A stretch of 64,000 bases of DNA from Paracoccus sanguinis (GTDB lineage Bacteria > Pseudomonadota > Alphaproteobacteria > Rhodobacterales > Rhodobacteraceae), in the NCBI RefSeq assembly GCF_900106665.1, contig NZ_FNNA01000001.1:868001-932000 (forward strand), in the 5' to 3' direction. Shown here one piece after another: positions 54,325 to 63,961 of this stretch. The notes under the pieces are model-generated. The model was given only the letters and a program-made list of their open reading frames with translations. It searched no databases and was not told the origin of the DNA. Within the stretch, counting starts at the first letter, position 1. Every line of letters starts with the position of its first letter. The translations under genes and the position numbers were made by a program.

Positions 54325-55617
54325 ATGGCGGACTGGATCGGCAAGGCGGCAGAGATGGTGGGCGGCGTCATGGTGGCGCTGCGCCGCGGCGCCACCCCGG
54401 CCGAGCAGGCGGTGGGCACCCGCCCCGCGATCCCCGAGGCGCGTCCGCAGCGGGTGATGACGCTCAAGATGCCGACCGCGGTGGGCTGGTCCGGCGGCCG
54501 CACCCCGCGCGCGGCCGAGGGGCTGGCGGTCAACGCCTTCGCCGAGGGGCTCGAACATCCGCGCTGGCTCGAGGTGCTGCCGAACGGCGACGTGCTGGTG
54601 GCCGAATCGCGCGAGCAGGCGGGCGAGCCCGAGTCGCTCTTCGACCGCGCCAAGCACGCCACCATGCGCCGGGCGAGCGCGCTCGGCCCCAGCGCCAACC
54701 GCATCTCGCTGTGGCGTGACGCGGACGGCGACGGGCGGGCCGAGGACCGCCACGTCTTCCGCGACGGGCTGAACCAGCCCTTCGGCATGGCTCTGGTGGA
54801 CGGGCGCTTCTACGTCGGCAACACCGACGGGGTGGTGGCCTTCGACTACCGCGAGGGCGCCACGCGGCTTGAGGGACCGGGCGAGCGGCTGGCCCGCTTC
54901 AAGCCGGGCGGCCACTGGACGCGCAGCCTGCTCGCCTCCCCGGACGGGCGGCGGCTCTACGCCGGGGTCGGCTCGCTCACCAACATCGCCGACGAGGGGC
55001 TGGAGGCCGAGGCGGGCCGCGCCTCGATCTGGGAGCTGGACCTGACCACCGGCGCCGCGCGCGAATACGCGACGGGGCTGCGGAACGCCGTGGGCCTCGC
55101 GTTCGAGCCCGAGACCGGCGCGCTCTGGACCGTGGTGAACGAGCGCGACGGGCTGGGCGACGAGACCCCGCCCGACTACCTGACCTCGGTGCGCGAGGGC
55201 GGGTTCTACGGCTGGCCGTGGTGCTACTGGGACCGCGTCGTGGACGACCGCGTGCCCCCGAACCCCGAGGCTGTCGCCCGGGCGATCACCCCCGACTATG
55301 CGCTCGGCGGCCACACCGCCTCGCTGGGGCTCTGCTGGCTGCCCGAGGGGGTGCTGCCCGGCTACGGCGCCGGCATGGTGATCGGCCAGCACGGGTCGTG
55401 GAACCGCGCCAAGCTGTCAGGCTACCGGGTGATCCACGTCCCCTTCGCGGGCGGCCGCCCCGCCGGCCCGCCGCGCGACATCCTCGACGGGTTCCTGTCG
55501 CCCGACGAACGCGAGGCCTGGGGCCGCCCGGTCGGCGTGGCGGTGGGTCCCGACGGGCGGTCGCTGCTGGTGGCCGACGACGTGGGCAACGCGGTGTGGC
55601 GGGTGAGCGGCGCCTGA
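54325..55617 (+). CDS. sorbosone dehydrogenase / PQQ-glucose-dehydrogenase-like beta-propeller protein
   Basis: 430 residues. The propeller contains [70 protein letters not shown] and the family-typical [40 protein letters not shown] and [20 protein letters not shown] follow. Members oxidise sugars such as L-sorbosone with PQQ in the periplasm. No clear signal peptide is present here ([20 protein letters not shown]), so the location is uncertain. AGGGGGGA precedes the ATG. Divergent from rnhB. Confidence 0.85.
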   Translation: MADWIGKAAEMVGGVMVALRRGATPAEQAVGTRPAIPEARPQRVMTLKMPTAVGWSGGRTPRAAEGLAVNAFAEGLEHPRWLEVLPNGDVLVAESREQAGEPESLFDRAKHATMRRASALGPSANRISLWRDADGDGRAEDRHVFRDGLNQPFGMALVDGRFYVGNTDGVVAFDYREGATRLEGPGERLARFKPGGHWTRSLLASPDGRRLYAGVGSLTNIADEGLEAEAGRASIWELDLTTGAAREYATGLRNAVGLAFEPETGALWTVVNERDGLGDETPPDYLTSVREGGFYGWPWCYWDRVVDDRVPPNPEAVARAITPDYALGGHTASLGLCWLPEGVLPGYGAGMVIGQHGSWNRAKLSGYRVIHVPFAGGRPAGPPRDILDGFLSPDEREAWGRPVGVAVGPDGRSLLVADDVGNAVWRVSGA

Positions 55618-55625
55618 CGCGCCGC

Positions 55626-56555
55626 CTACCGCCCCGAGCCGTGGGTGCCGAACCACAGCGGCGCGTGCCGGTTCACGTCCTTGTAGAGCAGATAGCGGAA
55701 CCGCCCCGGCCCGCCGGCATAGCAGGCCTGCGGGCAGAAGGCGCGCAGCCACATGAAGTCCCCCGGCCCCACCTCGACCCAGTCGCGGTTGAGCCGATAG
55801 ACCGCCTTGCCCTCGAGGACGAAGAGCCCGTGCTCCATCACGTGCGTCTCGGCGAACGGGATCGAGCCGCCGGGCTGGAAGGTCACCAGCGTGACGTGCA
55901 TGTCGTGGCGCAGATCGGCCGGGTCGACGAAGCGGGTGGTGGCCCAGGCGCCCTCGGTGTCCGGCATCGGGCTGGGGGCAACCTCGGATTCGTTGGTGAC
56001 GATGGGGTCGGGGCGCTCGACCCCCGCGGCGGGCTGCCAGCGCTTGCGGATCCAGTGGAAGCCGCAGTTCCCGGGCGAGGCGTTGCGGACCGCCCACGCC
56101 ACCCCCGGCGGGACATAGGCGAAGCCCCCGGGCGTCAGCCGGTGGGTGGTGCCGTCGATGGTCACGTCCATCTCGCCGCCGGTGACGAACAGCGCCGACT
56201 GGATCTCGGGGTCGTCCTCGGGCGCGTCGCAGCCGCCGCCCTCGGCGAGTTCGACGATGTACTGGCTGAACGTCTCGGCGAAGCCCGAGAGCGGCCGGGC
56301 GATGATCCACATCCGCATCCCGGTCCAGCCGGGCAGGAAGCTCGTCACGATGTCGCGCATGACGCTGCGGGGGATGACGGCGTAGGCCTCGGTGAAGACG
56401 GCGGTGTCGGTGGTCAGCCCGGTCTGCGGCGGCAGCCCGGCGACCGGGCCGGCGTATTGCGGTCCGCGCGTGGCGGGCGGCGCGGGGGGGTGCGGCGCCG
56501 CGTCCTCGCCGGGGATCGGGGCGATGTTGCCGGTCGGGGTGGTGTCGTCGATCAT
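55626..56555 (-). CDS. allE: (S)-ureidoglycine aminohydrolase-like bicupin
   Basis: 309 residues with two cupin domains, as in UGlyAH (AllE/YlbA), which converts ureidoglycine to ureidoglycolate in purine breakdown. Domain one has WTGMRMWIIARPLSGFAETF and SALFVTGGEMDVTIDGTTHR, LTPGGFAYVPPGVAWAVRNA. Domain two has VTFQPGGSIPFAETHVMEHG with the metal-binding Glu/His set and GKAVYRLNRDWVEVGPGDFM. The N-terminal 30 residues are Pro-rich. It lies 132 bp downstream of the PuuE-UraD fusion gene on the same strand. Confidence 0.9.
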   Translation of the reverse strand: MIDDTTPTGNIAPIPGEDAAPHPPAPPATRGPQYAGPVAGLPPQTGLTTDTAVFTEAYAVIPRSVMRDIVTSFLPGWTGMRMWIIARPLSGFAETFSQYIVELAEGGGCDAPEDDPEIQSALFVTGGEMDVTIDGTTHRLTPGGFAYVPPGVAWAVRNASPGNCGFHWIRKRWQPAAGVERPDPIVTNESEVAPSPMPDTEGAWATTRFVDPADLRHDMHVTLVTFQPGGSIPFAETHVMEHGLFVLEGKAVYRLNRDWVEVGPGDFMWLRAFCPQACYAGGPGRFRYLLYKDVNRHAPLWFGTHGSGR

Positions 56556-56662
56556 CTGCGCCTCACTCTGTCTCGTTGGTCGAAGGGCCCGCCTGCCCCG
56601 GCTCACCCTGCCGGACGGTTGCCCCCGGGAATGGCTGCGGCCCCAGCACCCATTCTCTTTTG

Positions 56663-56682
56663 CCCAAATATCCCGGGGGGGG
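56663..56682. repeat. dispersed motif copy (cccaaatatcccggg)
   Basis: Same core as the copy at 30603 and inverse of that at 47183. It is followed by a GC-rich stretch (ggggggcagcgccccc at 56696-56711, a hairpin overlapping the 3' end of the next gene). It lies between the PuuE-UraD fusion gene and allE. Confidence 0.5.
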
Positions 56683-56687
56683 CCGCG

Positions 56688-58118
56688 TCAGCGGCGGGGG
56701 GCAGCGCCCCCCTCCCCCAGCGCCGCCTCGAGCCGCAGGGCCGCGATGCGCGCCACCTGACGCTCGGCCTCGGCCCGCTCGGTGGCGCTGTCGTTGGCGA
56801 CCCGCCGCGCCATCGCCGCCATGATCCCCGCCTTGTCGTGGTCGCGCACCGCGATGATGAACGGGAAGCCGTGGCGGGCGGTATAGGCCTCGTTCAGCCG
56901 GGTGAACTCGGCCCGCTCGGCGTCGGTCAGCGCGTCGAGCCCGGCGCTCGCCTGCTCGGCGGTCGACTCGGCGGTCAGCCGCTTGGCCGCCGCCAGCTTG
57001 CCGGCAAGGTCCGGGTGGGCGTTCAGCACCGCCAGGCGCTCGGCGTCGGTGCCCTGCCGGAACATCTGCGCCATGCGCGCCGCAAGCCCCGCGGCGCTGT
57101 CGTGGACCGCGCCCATCTCGGCGTCCCAGACCCGCTCGGCCACCCAGGGCGAGTGCTCGTAGACCCCTCCGAACCGCGCCACGAAGGCCGCGCGGTCCAT
57201 CGCCGAGGGGCGTTCCACATCACGGAACGGATGCTCGGCCGCCCAGTGCCGCGCGATGTCAAGCCGGGTGGCGAACCACACGCCCTCGTGCGCGCGGGCA
57301 TGGTCGAGAAAGCGCTGCAGCGCCGCCGCCCGCCCCGGCCGCCCGGCGAGGCGGCAGTGCAGCCCGATCGACATCATCTTCGGCGCCCCCGCCGCCCCCT
57401 CGGCATAGAGCACGTCGAAGCTGTCGCGCAGGTAGTCGAAGAAATCCGTGCCCGTCCCGAACCCCTGCCCGGACGAGAACCGCATGTCGTTGGCGTCCAT
57501 CGTATAGGGCACCATCAGCTGCGGCCGCCCCTCGTGGACGTGCCAATAGGGCAGGTCGTCGGCGATGCTGTCGGCAAGATAGGCAAATCCCCCCTCCTCG
57601 CACCCCAGCGCCACCGTGTTCATTGAGGTCCGGCCCTGGTAGAAGCCCAGCGGCCGCGCGCCGGTCACCGCGGTGTGCAGGCGGATCGCCTCGGCGATGT
57701 GGGCGGCCTCGGTCTCGCGGTCGATGTTGCGATAGTCGATCCACTTCAGCCCGTGGGTGGCGATCTCCCACCCCGCCGCCTGCATCGCGGCGACCTGTTC
57801 GGGCGACCGCTCGAGCGCGGTGGCGACGCCGTAGACGGTCACCGGCACGTCCCTGAGCATCCGGTAGAGCCGCCAGAACCCGGCCCGGGCGCCGTAATCG
57901 TAGATCGATTCCATGTTCCAGTGCCGCTGGCCGGGCCAGGGCTGGGCGCCGATGATCTCCGAAAGGAACGCCTCGGACGCGGCATCGCCGTGCTCGATCG
58001 AGTTCTCGCCGCCCTCTTCGTAGTTCACGACGATCTGCACGGCGATCCGTGCGCCCCCCGGCCAGCGCGGGTCGGGCGGAGTCTCTCCGTAGCCTCGCAG
58101 GTCGCGGCTGTAGCGCAT
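56688..58118 (-). CDS. puuE-uraD: PuuE-type allantoinase fused to OHCU decarboxylase (UraD)
   Basis: 476 residues. Residues ~1-305 are a polysaccharide-deacetylase-fold PuuE allantoinase: YGETPPDPRWPGGARIAVQI, NYEEGGENSIEHGDAASEAF, EIATHGLKWIDYRN, GARPLGFYQGRTSMNTVAL and MMSIGLHCRLAGRPGRAAAL. Residues ~312-476 are UraD, which decarboxylates OHCU to S-allantoin: FVARFGGVYEHSPWVAERVW, VLNAHPDLAGKLA, LTAESTAEQASAGLDALTDA, FTRLNEAYTARHGFPFIIAV. The two catalyse consecutive ureide steps, so the fusion makes metabolic sense. Uricase and HIU hydrolase are not in the window. Confidence 0.95.
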   Translation of the reverse strand: MRYSRDLRGYGETPPDPRWPGGARIAVQIVVNYEEGGENSIEHGDAASEAFLSEIIGAQPWPGQRHWNMESIYDYGARAGFWRLYRMLRDVPVTVYGVATALERSPEQVAAMQAAGWEIATHGLKWIDYRNIDRETEAAHIAEAIRLHTAVTGARPLGFYQGRTSMNTVALGCEEGGFAYLADSIADDLPYWHVHEGRPQLMVPYTMDANDMRFSSGQGFGTGTDFFDYLRDSFDVLYAEGAAGAPKMMSIGLHCRLAGRPGRAAALQRFLDHARAHEGVWFATRLDIARHWAAEHPFRDVERPSAMDRAAFVARFGGVYEHSPWVAERVWDAEMGAVHDSAAGLAARMAQMFRQGTDAERLAVLNAHPDLAGKLAAAKRLTAESTAEQASAGLDALTDAERAEFTRLNEAYTARHGFPFIIAVRDHDKAGIMAAMARRVANDSATERAEAERQVARIAALRLEAALGEGGAAPRR

Positions 58119-58228
58119 CGTCGGTCCTTTCGCGTCGAACGACCGGCAGGGTCACGCGCCGGGCGGGCGATGTCCAGCCGCCCCGCCCGCGCTTTCCGGC
58201 AGGCGGCAACGCCCGGGGCGGGGTCGGG

Positions 58229-59437
58229 TCAGCCCGCGGGCACCATGTCCCGCGGCCGCGGCAGGAAGGCGGTGAAGAGCCCCAGAAGCGGCAGGAACGA
58301 GCAGATGAGGAACACGAAGCGGATGCCGCGCGCGTCGGCCACCTGCCCCAGCACCGCCGCCGCGATCCCGCCCATGCCGAAGGCAAAGCCGAAGAACAGC
58401 CCCGCGATCAGCCCGGTGCGGCCCGGCACCAGCTCTTGCGCATAGACGACGATGGCGGGTGCCGCCGAGGCGATGATGAGCCCGATCAGCACCGTCAGTG
58501 CGCCGGTGGCGGCGAGGCCCACATGCGGCAGCAGCAGGGTGAAGGGCAGCACGCCGAGTATCGAGAACCAGATCACCTTGAGCGTCCCCACCCGGTCCCC
58601 CACGATCCCGCCCAGCATCACCCCGGCGGCCGAGCCGAAGAGCAGCAGGAACAGCATGATCTGCGAGGTCTGGTTCGAGACCCCGAACTTGTCGATCAGG
58701 AAGAAGGTGTAATAGCTCGTCAGGCTTGCCATGTAGAACGCCTTGGTCATCGACAGCAGCGCCAGCACGCCGATGGCCATGAGGATCCGGCGCCGGGGCA
58801 GGTTCGGCGCCGGCGGGACGCGCAGCGCGCCGGCCTTGCGCCGCCCCTCGGCCCAGGCGCCGACGCGCCACAGCACCGCGACCCCGCCCAGCGCGATCAG
58901 CGCGAGCCAGCCCAGCACCGGCCGCCCGAACGGCACGACGAGGAACGCCGCCAGCAGCGGGCCCAGCGCCTGCCCGCCGTTGCCGCCCAGCTGGAACAGC
59001 GACTGCGCGGTGCCGAACCGCCCGCCCGAGGCGGTGCGCGCCACCCGGCTGCTCTCGGGGTGGAAGATCGACGAGCCGAGCCCGATCAGCATCGCCCCGG
59101 CCAGCAGCATCGGATAGCTGTCGGCCTGCGCCAGCGTCAGCACGCCGGCGAAGCTCGACAGCATCCCCAGCGCCAGCGACTTGGGCATCGGGTGGCGGTC
59201 GGTGACGATGCCCACCACCGGCTGCAACAGCGACGCCGTGACCTGGAAGGCGAAGGTCATCCAGCCGATCTGGGCGTAGCTCAGCGTGAACTCGTCCCTG
59301 AGGAGCGGGTAGATCGCCGACAACAGCGACTGCAGCACGTCGTTGATCATGTGGCAGGCGCTGATGGCGATCAGCACCGGCCAGACCGGGCCGGTGCGGA
59401 CCGCCGCCGTGGGTGTCGTCGTGGCGCTGGGAATCAT
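58229..59437 (-). CDS. MFS transporter, fosmidomycin-resistance (Fsr)-like
   Basis: 402 residues with about twelve membrane segments. VLIAISACHMINDVLQSLLS and AIYPLLRDEFTLSYAQIGWM, IFHPESSRVARTASGGRFGT and AQSLFQLGGNGGQALGPLLA match the Fsr branch. Members pump out drugs such as fosmidomycin, but the natural substrate here is unknown. A GntR regulator is divergent across 225 bp and could control it. ATG 59437 gives MIPSATTTPT. Confidence 0.9.
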   Translation of the reverse strand: MIPSATTTPTAAVRTGPVWPVLIAISACHMINDVLQSLLSAIYPLLRDEFTLSYAQIGWMTFAFQVTASLLQPVVGIVTDRHPMPKSLALGMLSSFAGVLTLAQADSYPMLLAGAMLIGLGSSIFHPESSRVARTASGGRFGTAQSLFQLGGNGGQALGPLLAAFLVVPFGRPVLGWLALIALGGVAVLWRVGAWAEGRRKAGALRVPPAPNLPRRRILMAIGVLALLSMTKAFYMASLTSYYTFFLIDKFGVSNQTSQIMLFLLLFGSAAGVMLGGIVGDRVGTLKVIWFSILGVLPFTLLLPHVGLAATGALTVLIGLIIASAAPAIVVYAQELVPGRTGLIAGLFFGFAFGMGGIAAAVLGQVADARGIRFVFLICSFLPLLGLFTAFLPRPRDMVPAG

Positions 59438-59662
59438 GCTCGTCGCCCCCTCGCAGGTCCGGGTGCCGCTGGTCCGGCCAGACCGTCACGGCGGCGGCGA
59501 AAGTGCAAGGGGCCGGGGTGCCGGGCGCACCGCCTCTGGCGCGCGGATGGGGCGTCTGGCCGAGCGGCGGGGCGCCGCCGGGGAACATGGCGCTGCATAT
59601 TCCGCATTGCCAGCACGGCGGTCGGGGTGGCACAAACCCGGCATCCAGCGAGGGTCAAGACC

Positions 59663-60421
59663 ATGACGGCGTCCGCCGGCGACAGCACCGATGCCCGTCC
59701 GCGCCTGCGCCGGTCGCAGCGCGAACGGACCAGCTGGCTGCAGGTCCGCGGCGTGATCATGAGCCGGATCGCCGAGGGTATCTATCCGCCTGGCGAGCTG
59801 ATCCCGACCGAAATCGAGCTCGCGTCCGAGTTCGGCTGCGCCCGCGCCACGGTGAACCGGGCGCTCGCCGCGCTGGCCGACCGCGGGGTGCTGGACCGGC
59901 GGCGGCGGATCGGCACCCGGGTCGCGCCCGACCTCATCCACCCCGGCGCCTGCCAGCGCGTCCCGCGGATGCGCGACATGGTCGAGGCCGAGGGCCGCCG
60001 CTTCCGCTTCCAGTTCCTCGGAGTCTCGGGTCGGGCCGCGCCCCCGGACGTGTGCGAGCGGATGTTCTGCAGCGACCCCGCCGCGCTGGTCGAGACCTGC
60101 ACGCTGTTCTATTCGGACGAGCGGCTGATCTGCGCCGAACGGCGCTGGCACGACAGCCGGGCGCTGCCCGAACTGCTGCCGGCACTGGGCGAAGAGACGA
60201 CGGCCAACGACTGGGTGTCGGGCAATGCGCCGGTCACCCGGATCGAGCAGCGGATCTCGGCCCATCTCGCCGGGGCGATCGACGCCCACGAGATGCTCGG
60301 CTGCCCGCCCGAGGCCGCGGTGCTGCAATATGAGACCTGCCTCTGGACGGCCGGCGCCCCGGTCAGCCTGTCCCGCCACGCCATGCAGCCGGGCGAAGTC
60401 ATGGCGACCCGCATCCGCTGA
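59663..60421 (+). CDS. GntR/HutC family transcriptional regulator
   Basis: 252 residues. The winged helix is TSWLQVRGVIMSRIAEGIYP, PGELIPTEIELASEFGCARA and TVNRALAALADRGVLDRRRR IGTRVAP-type. The C-terminal UTRA ligand domain has RVPRMRDMVEAEGRRFRFQF, TCTLFYSDERLICAERRWHD and ends SLSRHAMQPGEVMATRIR. HutC-type regulators sense small metabolites such as urocanate. Its likely target is the divergent Fsr-like pump or the ureide genes beyond it. GAGGGTCAAGACC precedes the ATG. Confidence 0.9.
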   Translation: MTASAGDSTDARPRLRRSQRERTSWLQVRGVIMSRIAEGIYPPGELIPTEIELASEFGCARATVNRALAALADRGVLDRRRRIGTRVAPDLIHPGACQRVPRMRDMVEAEGRRFRFQFLGVSGRAAPPDVCERMFCSDPAALVETCTLFYSDERLICAERRWHDSRALPELLPALGEETTANDWVSGNAPVTRIEQRISAHLAGAIDAHEMLGCPPEAAVLQYETCLWTAGAPVSLSRHAMQPGEVMATRIR

Positions 60422-60446
60422 GCGCGGGCCGGGCCGCCTTGGGCGT

Positions 60447-61241
60447 TCAGCCGCGACGGCGCAGGGCGGCGAAGTCGGGGGCGCGCTTGCCGAGGAAGGC
60501 CGCGATCCCCTCGGCCGCCTCGGCCGAGGCGAGGGCGGTCGCCATCGGCGCGACCTCGGCCTCGAGCTGGCGGTCGAGCAGCTGCCGACGCCCGCCTGCG
60601 ATCAGCCGCTTGATCGACGCCTGCGAGTCGGCTGGCCCGCGGGCCAGCTGCGCCGCGGCAGCCTCGGCCGCGGCGAGCGCGCCACCGGCGGGCACCACCG
60701 CGTTGATCGCCCCGATCTGGTGCAGCCGCGTGGCGGCGACGGGCTGGCCGCCGAGGCACAGCTCGGCCGCGAGCGCCGGGGGAACGGCGCCGAGCAGGCT
60801 GCCCGTCAGCCCCCCGTCCGGCACCAGCCCCGCGTTGACGTAGGACGCCGAGAAGCGCGCATCCTCGGCCGCGATGATCAGGTCGCAGGCCAGCGCGAGC
60901 GAGAAGCCCGCCCCGGCGGCGCCGCCCTCGACCGCGGCGATCACCGGGCGCGGGCAGTCGAGGATGGCGCGGATCAGGTCGGCCAGATCCTCGATCCGGG
61001 CGCGGCGCTCGTCCTCGGACATGGTCTGCGCGGTCATCAGCAGGTTCAGGTCGCCGCCGGCGCAGAAGAACCCTTCGGCCCCGGTCAGCACCACCGCGCC
61101 GATCCGCGGCTCGGCCGCCGCCTGGGCCAGCGCCGCGCGCAGCCCGGCGTACAGCCCGGCGCTCAGCGCGTTGCGGCGCGTCGGGTTGTCGTTGACGACC
61201 ACCAGATAGGTGTCGCGGTCGATGATCTGGCAGTTTTCCAT
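60447..61241 (-). CDS. enoyl-CoA hydratase/isomerase family protein
   Basis: 264 residues with a crotonase fold: NPTRRNALSAGLYAGLRAAL, VVLTGAEGFFCAGGDLNLLM (oxyanion hole), CPRPVIAAVEGGAAGAGFSL and ALACDLIIAAEDARFSASYV, NAGLVPDGGLTGSLLGAVPP. The usual first catalytic Glu position is replaced (GAAGAGF), and a second-site pattern of LVPDGGLTGSL is kept, so it may be an isomerase or thioesterase-like member. GGGAGG precedes the ATG. Convergent with the GntR gene. Confidence 0.88.
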   Translation of the reverse strand: MENCQIIDRDTYLVVVNDNPTRRNALSAGLYAGLRAALAQAAAEPRIGAVVLTGAEGFFCAGGDLNLLMTAQTMSEDERRARIEDLADLIRAILDCPRPVIAAVEGGAAGAGFSLALACDLIIAAEDARFSASYVNAGLVPDGGLTGSLLGAVPPALAAELCLGGQPVAATRLHQIGAINAVVPAGGALAAAEAAAAQLARGPADSQASIKRLIAGGRRQLLDRQLEAEVAPMATALASAEAAEGIAAFLGKRAPDFAALRRRG

Positions 61242-61559
61242 CGGTGCCTCCCCCGAAGCTGTTCGTGCGGCGTCGTCGCTATGGGTCCATCTGCGGGGTG
61301 GCGGCGCGGGGTGCAAGCGGCCTTGCGGCGGAAGGGCCGCGGGTCACGCAAGGTCACGCGCGCGCGGCCGCCTTGGGGGCGCGAGGCGTGGGCCGGAATC
61401 GCCGCTGGTCAAACTTTGTTGTGCGGCGGGGGCTTGGCAGGAACCGCGGCGGATGCCATCGGATTGCCCTTCAACGCCCCTTCGACCGTCGCCCGACCCG
61501 AACTTCGCCTCAACCGTACCTCGCTGACCCGATCCTTGCCTGAACTGGAGCCTGCCCCG
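61242..61559. other. 318-bp divergent control region
   Basis: Between the enoyl-CoA hydratase and L,D-transpeptidase genes, whose promoters must lie here. No gene is supported. The stretch near 61410-61425 (tcaaactttgttgtgc) is notably less GC-rich and may hold the transpeptidase promoter, but no elements are clear. Confidence 0.4.
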
Positions 61560-63002
61560 ATGTCCCGCACCCCTCGTTCCGCCGCCGCCCGCCCCTCTGC
61601 CCCCGGTCGCGGCCACGGGGGCGCGGTCCGACTGCGGGCGCACCCGCTGGCGCTGGCACTGGCGCTCGCACCGCTCGTGGCGCTCGCGTCGCCCGCCGCG
61701 GCACAGGACAAGCGGGTGGCGATGACGCCCGCCGACATCGAGGCCGCGACCTTCTCGGGGACTGGCGAGCTGCCGCCCGGCCAGTCGGCGCTGACCGCCA
61801 AGCTGCAGGTGCTGCTCGACCGCTCAGGCGTCTCGCCCGGGGTGGTGGACGGGTTCCGCGGGGGCATGAGCGAAAGCGCCATCATGGCCTTCGAGCGGAT
61901 GCACGGCCTGCCGCAGGACGGCCACCTCGACCCCAAGGTGTGGGCGCTGCTCGAGCGCTTCGCGGGCGAGCCGCTGACCTCGACCTATACCGTCACCGAG
62001 GAGGACGCGAAGGGCCTCGTCGACAAGATCCCCACCGACTACGCCGAAAAGGCGCAGATGGAGACGCTCGGCTATACCTCGGTCGCCGAGAAGCTGGCCG
62101 AGCGCTTCCACATGGACGAGAAGTTCCTGGTCCAGCTGAACCCCGGCAAGAAGATCGCGCCGGGCGAGACGATCGCCATCACCGTCCCCGCCAAGCCGAT
62201 CACCGGCAAGGTGGCGCGGATCGTGGTGGACAAGGCGACGGGGCGGGTCGCGGCCTATGACGGCGCGGGCAAGATGCTGGCCGATTACCCGGCCACGGTC
62301 GGGTCGTCCGACACCCCCTCGCCGCATGGCAGCCACCTGGTCGAGGCGGTCGCGCTGGACCCGACCTATACCTACAACCCCAACGTCAACTTCAAGCAGG
62401 GCAAGAACGACAAGGTTCTGACCATCCCGCCGGGGCCGAACGGGCCGGTGGGCAACGTCTGGATCGACCTGTCGCAGCCGACCTACGGCATCCACGGCAC
62501 GCCGACGCCGTCGCGGCTGTTCGTGAACGAAAGCCACGGCTGCGTGCGGCTGACGAATTGGGATGCCCGCGAGCTGGCCAAGATGGTGCAGCCGGGGGTG
62601 ACGATCGTCGACTTCCTCGCGCCCGGGGTGGCGATTGCGGATGTGACGAAGCCGGTCGAACCGCCGGTGATCCCCGAGGCTGACGCGGCCGGCACGGCCG
62701 AGGGCGCGGCAGCGACCCCGGGGGTGACGGTGTCCGGCCGCCCGGTGCCGCGGTCGGCAGCGGTCGCGGGTGCAGCGGGGGCTACGGCTTCCGGCGCAGC
62801 CGCCCCGGCCACGGGTACCACCGCTACGCCGGTCCCCGGCACCACTCCGGCGGCCACGCCGGGCGCGGTGCCCGCCGCAACGAGCGGCGCGGGGTCCGAT
62901 CCGCTGGGTCAGGCGCTCGACCAGGCGACCGGCGCCACCCCCGGCGCGCAGCCCTATGTGCTCCCCACCCCCGGCGCCGCGGCGCCCGCCGCCACGAACT
63001 GA
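61560..63002 (+). CDS. L,D-transpeptidase with peptidoglycan-binding domain
   Basis: 480 residues. The signal region ends at ALASPAAAQ. A peptidoglycan-binding_1-like domain (about 70-130: AKLQVLLDRSGVSPGVVDGF, MAFERMHGLPQDGHLDPKVW) and a LysM-like part (about 155-215: YTSVAEKLAERFHMDEKFLV, QLNPGKKIAPGETIAI) precede the YkuD domain. Its catalytic motif is GIHGTPTPSRLFVNESHGCV with Cys328. It makes 3-3 cross-links or attaches proteins to murein. The last ~110 residues are an Ala/Pro/Thr-rich tail. Its TGA overlaps the extensin-like gene's ATG. Confidence 0.93.
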   Translation: MSRTPRSAAARPSAPGRGHGGAVRLRAHPLALALALAPLVALASPAAAQDKRVAMTPADIEAATFSGTGELPPGQSALTAKLQVLLDRSGVSPGVVDGFRGGMSESAIMAFERMHGLPQDGHLDPKVWALLERFAGEPLTSTYTVTEEDAKGLVDKIPTDYAEKAQMETLGYTSVAEKLAERFHMDEKFLVQLNPGKKIAPGETIAITVPAKPITGKVARIVVDKATGRVAAYDGAGKMLADYPATVGSSDTPSPHGSHLVEAVALDPTYTYNPNVNFKQGKNDKVLTIPPGPNGPVGNVWIDLSQPTYGIHGTPTPSRLFVNESHGCVRLTNWDARELAKMVQPGVTIVDFLAPGVAIADVTKPVEPPVIPEADAAGTAEGAAATPGVTVSGRPVPRSAAVAGAAGATASGAAAPATGTTATPVPGTTPAATPGAVPAATSGAGSDPLGQALDQATGATPGAQPYVLPTPGAAAPAATN

Positions 63003-63958
63003 TGCGCCGCCTGACCGCCGCGGCGGCGCTCGCCGGGCTCGCCGCACTCGGCGGGGCGGCGAGCGTGGTAATGGGCGTCGCGCCGGTCGTGGCGCAGGCC
63101 GACGATGCCAAGGCCCCCGCCCCCGCCCCGAAGTCCCGCCCGGCGCAGGCCGACGCCGGGGCGGCGGACACCGCCCCCCCGCCGCGGCGTCCGGCCGAGT
63201 CCCCGCGCCCCGCCGCGCAAGGCCACCTGATCCCGCCCGAGGAGATGCCGCCCCCTGCGGCCCCGGCGGCCAAAGCCGACGCAAAATCCACGGCCGCAGA
63301 GCCGACCGTCCCGCCAGCGTCCTCCGGCACGCTGATCCCGCCCGAGCCGATCGTCCCCGCAGGCCCTCCGGTCCCCGAAACCCTGCGCGAAACCGACTTT
63401 GCCCACGCCGCCTGCCGGCTCGAACTGCGCCGCCTGGGGGTGGAGTACCGCGAAATCCCCGCCCTCTCGGACCCCGGGCAGCGCGACTGCGGCATCGCCC
63501 GACCGGTCGAGGTCACCGCGATCCTGCCCGGCGTGACGCTGGACCAGCCCGCGCCGATGCGCTGCGAGACCGCGCGGGCGCTGGCCCACTGGATGGCGGA
63601 GGTCGTGGTCCCCGCCGCGGGCCGCCTGCCCGGTGCGCCGCGGGTGACGGGCCTCTCGCTCGGGACTACCTACCAGTGCCGGGGCGTGGTCGGGAACGGC
63701 ACGCCGCAGAACCTCTCCGAGCACGCGACCGGGAACGCCATCGACATCGCCGGCTTCCGCTTCGACACCGCGCCGCCGATGCCGATCACGCCGCCCGGCG
63801 ACCGGGGCGACCTCGCGGTGGCGTTCCAGAATGCGGTGCAGGGGGCGGCCTGCCTCTACTTCACCACCGTGCTCGGCCCGGGCAGCAATGCCGCGCACGA
63901 GGATCACCTGCACCTCGACGTCAAGGCCCGGCGCGGCGGGTTCCGGCTCTGCCAGTAG
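63002..63958 (+). CDS. extensin-like C-terminal domain protein
   Basis: 318 residues. A signal peptide (TAAAALAGLAALGGAASVVM) precedes a Pro/Ala-rich stretch (about 35-125). The extensin-like domain (PF06904-type) runs from CRLELRRLGVEYREIPALSD to the end: TARALAHWMAEVVVPAAGRL, YQCRGVVGNGTPQNLSEHAT, GNAIDIAGFRF and GSNAAHEDHLHLDVKARRGG. The conserved His/Asp set resembles D-Ala-D-Ala carboxypeptidase VanY-like zinc sites. It is coupled to the L,D-transpeptidase (TGATG), so a joint role in murein is likely. Confidence 0.92.
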   Translation: MRRLTAAAALAGLAALGGAASVVMGVAPVVAQADDAKAPAPAPKSRPAQADAGAADTAPPPRRPAESPRPAAQGHLIPPEEMPPPAAPAAKADAKSTAAEPTVPPASSGTLIPPEPIVPAGPPVPETLRETDFAHAACRLELRRLGVEYREIPALSDPGQRDCGIARPVEVTAILPGVTLDQPAPMRCETARALAHWMAEVVVPAAGRLPGAPRVTGLSLGTTYQCRGVVGNGTPQNLSEHATGNAIDIAGFRFDTAPPMPITPPGDRGDLAVAFQNAVQGAACLYFTTVLGPGSNAAHEDHLHLDVKARRGGFRLCQ

Positions 63959-63961
63959 GGC

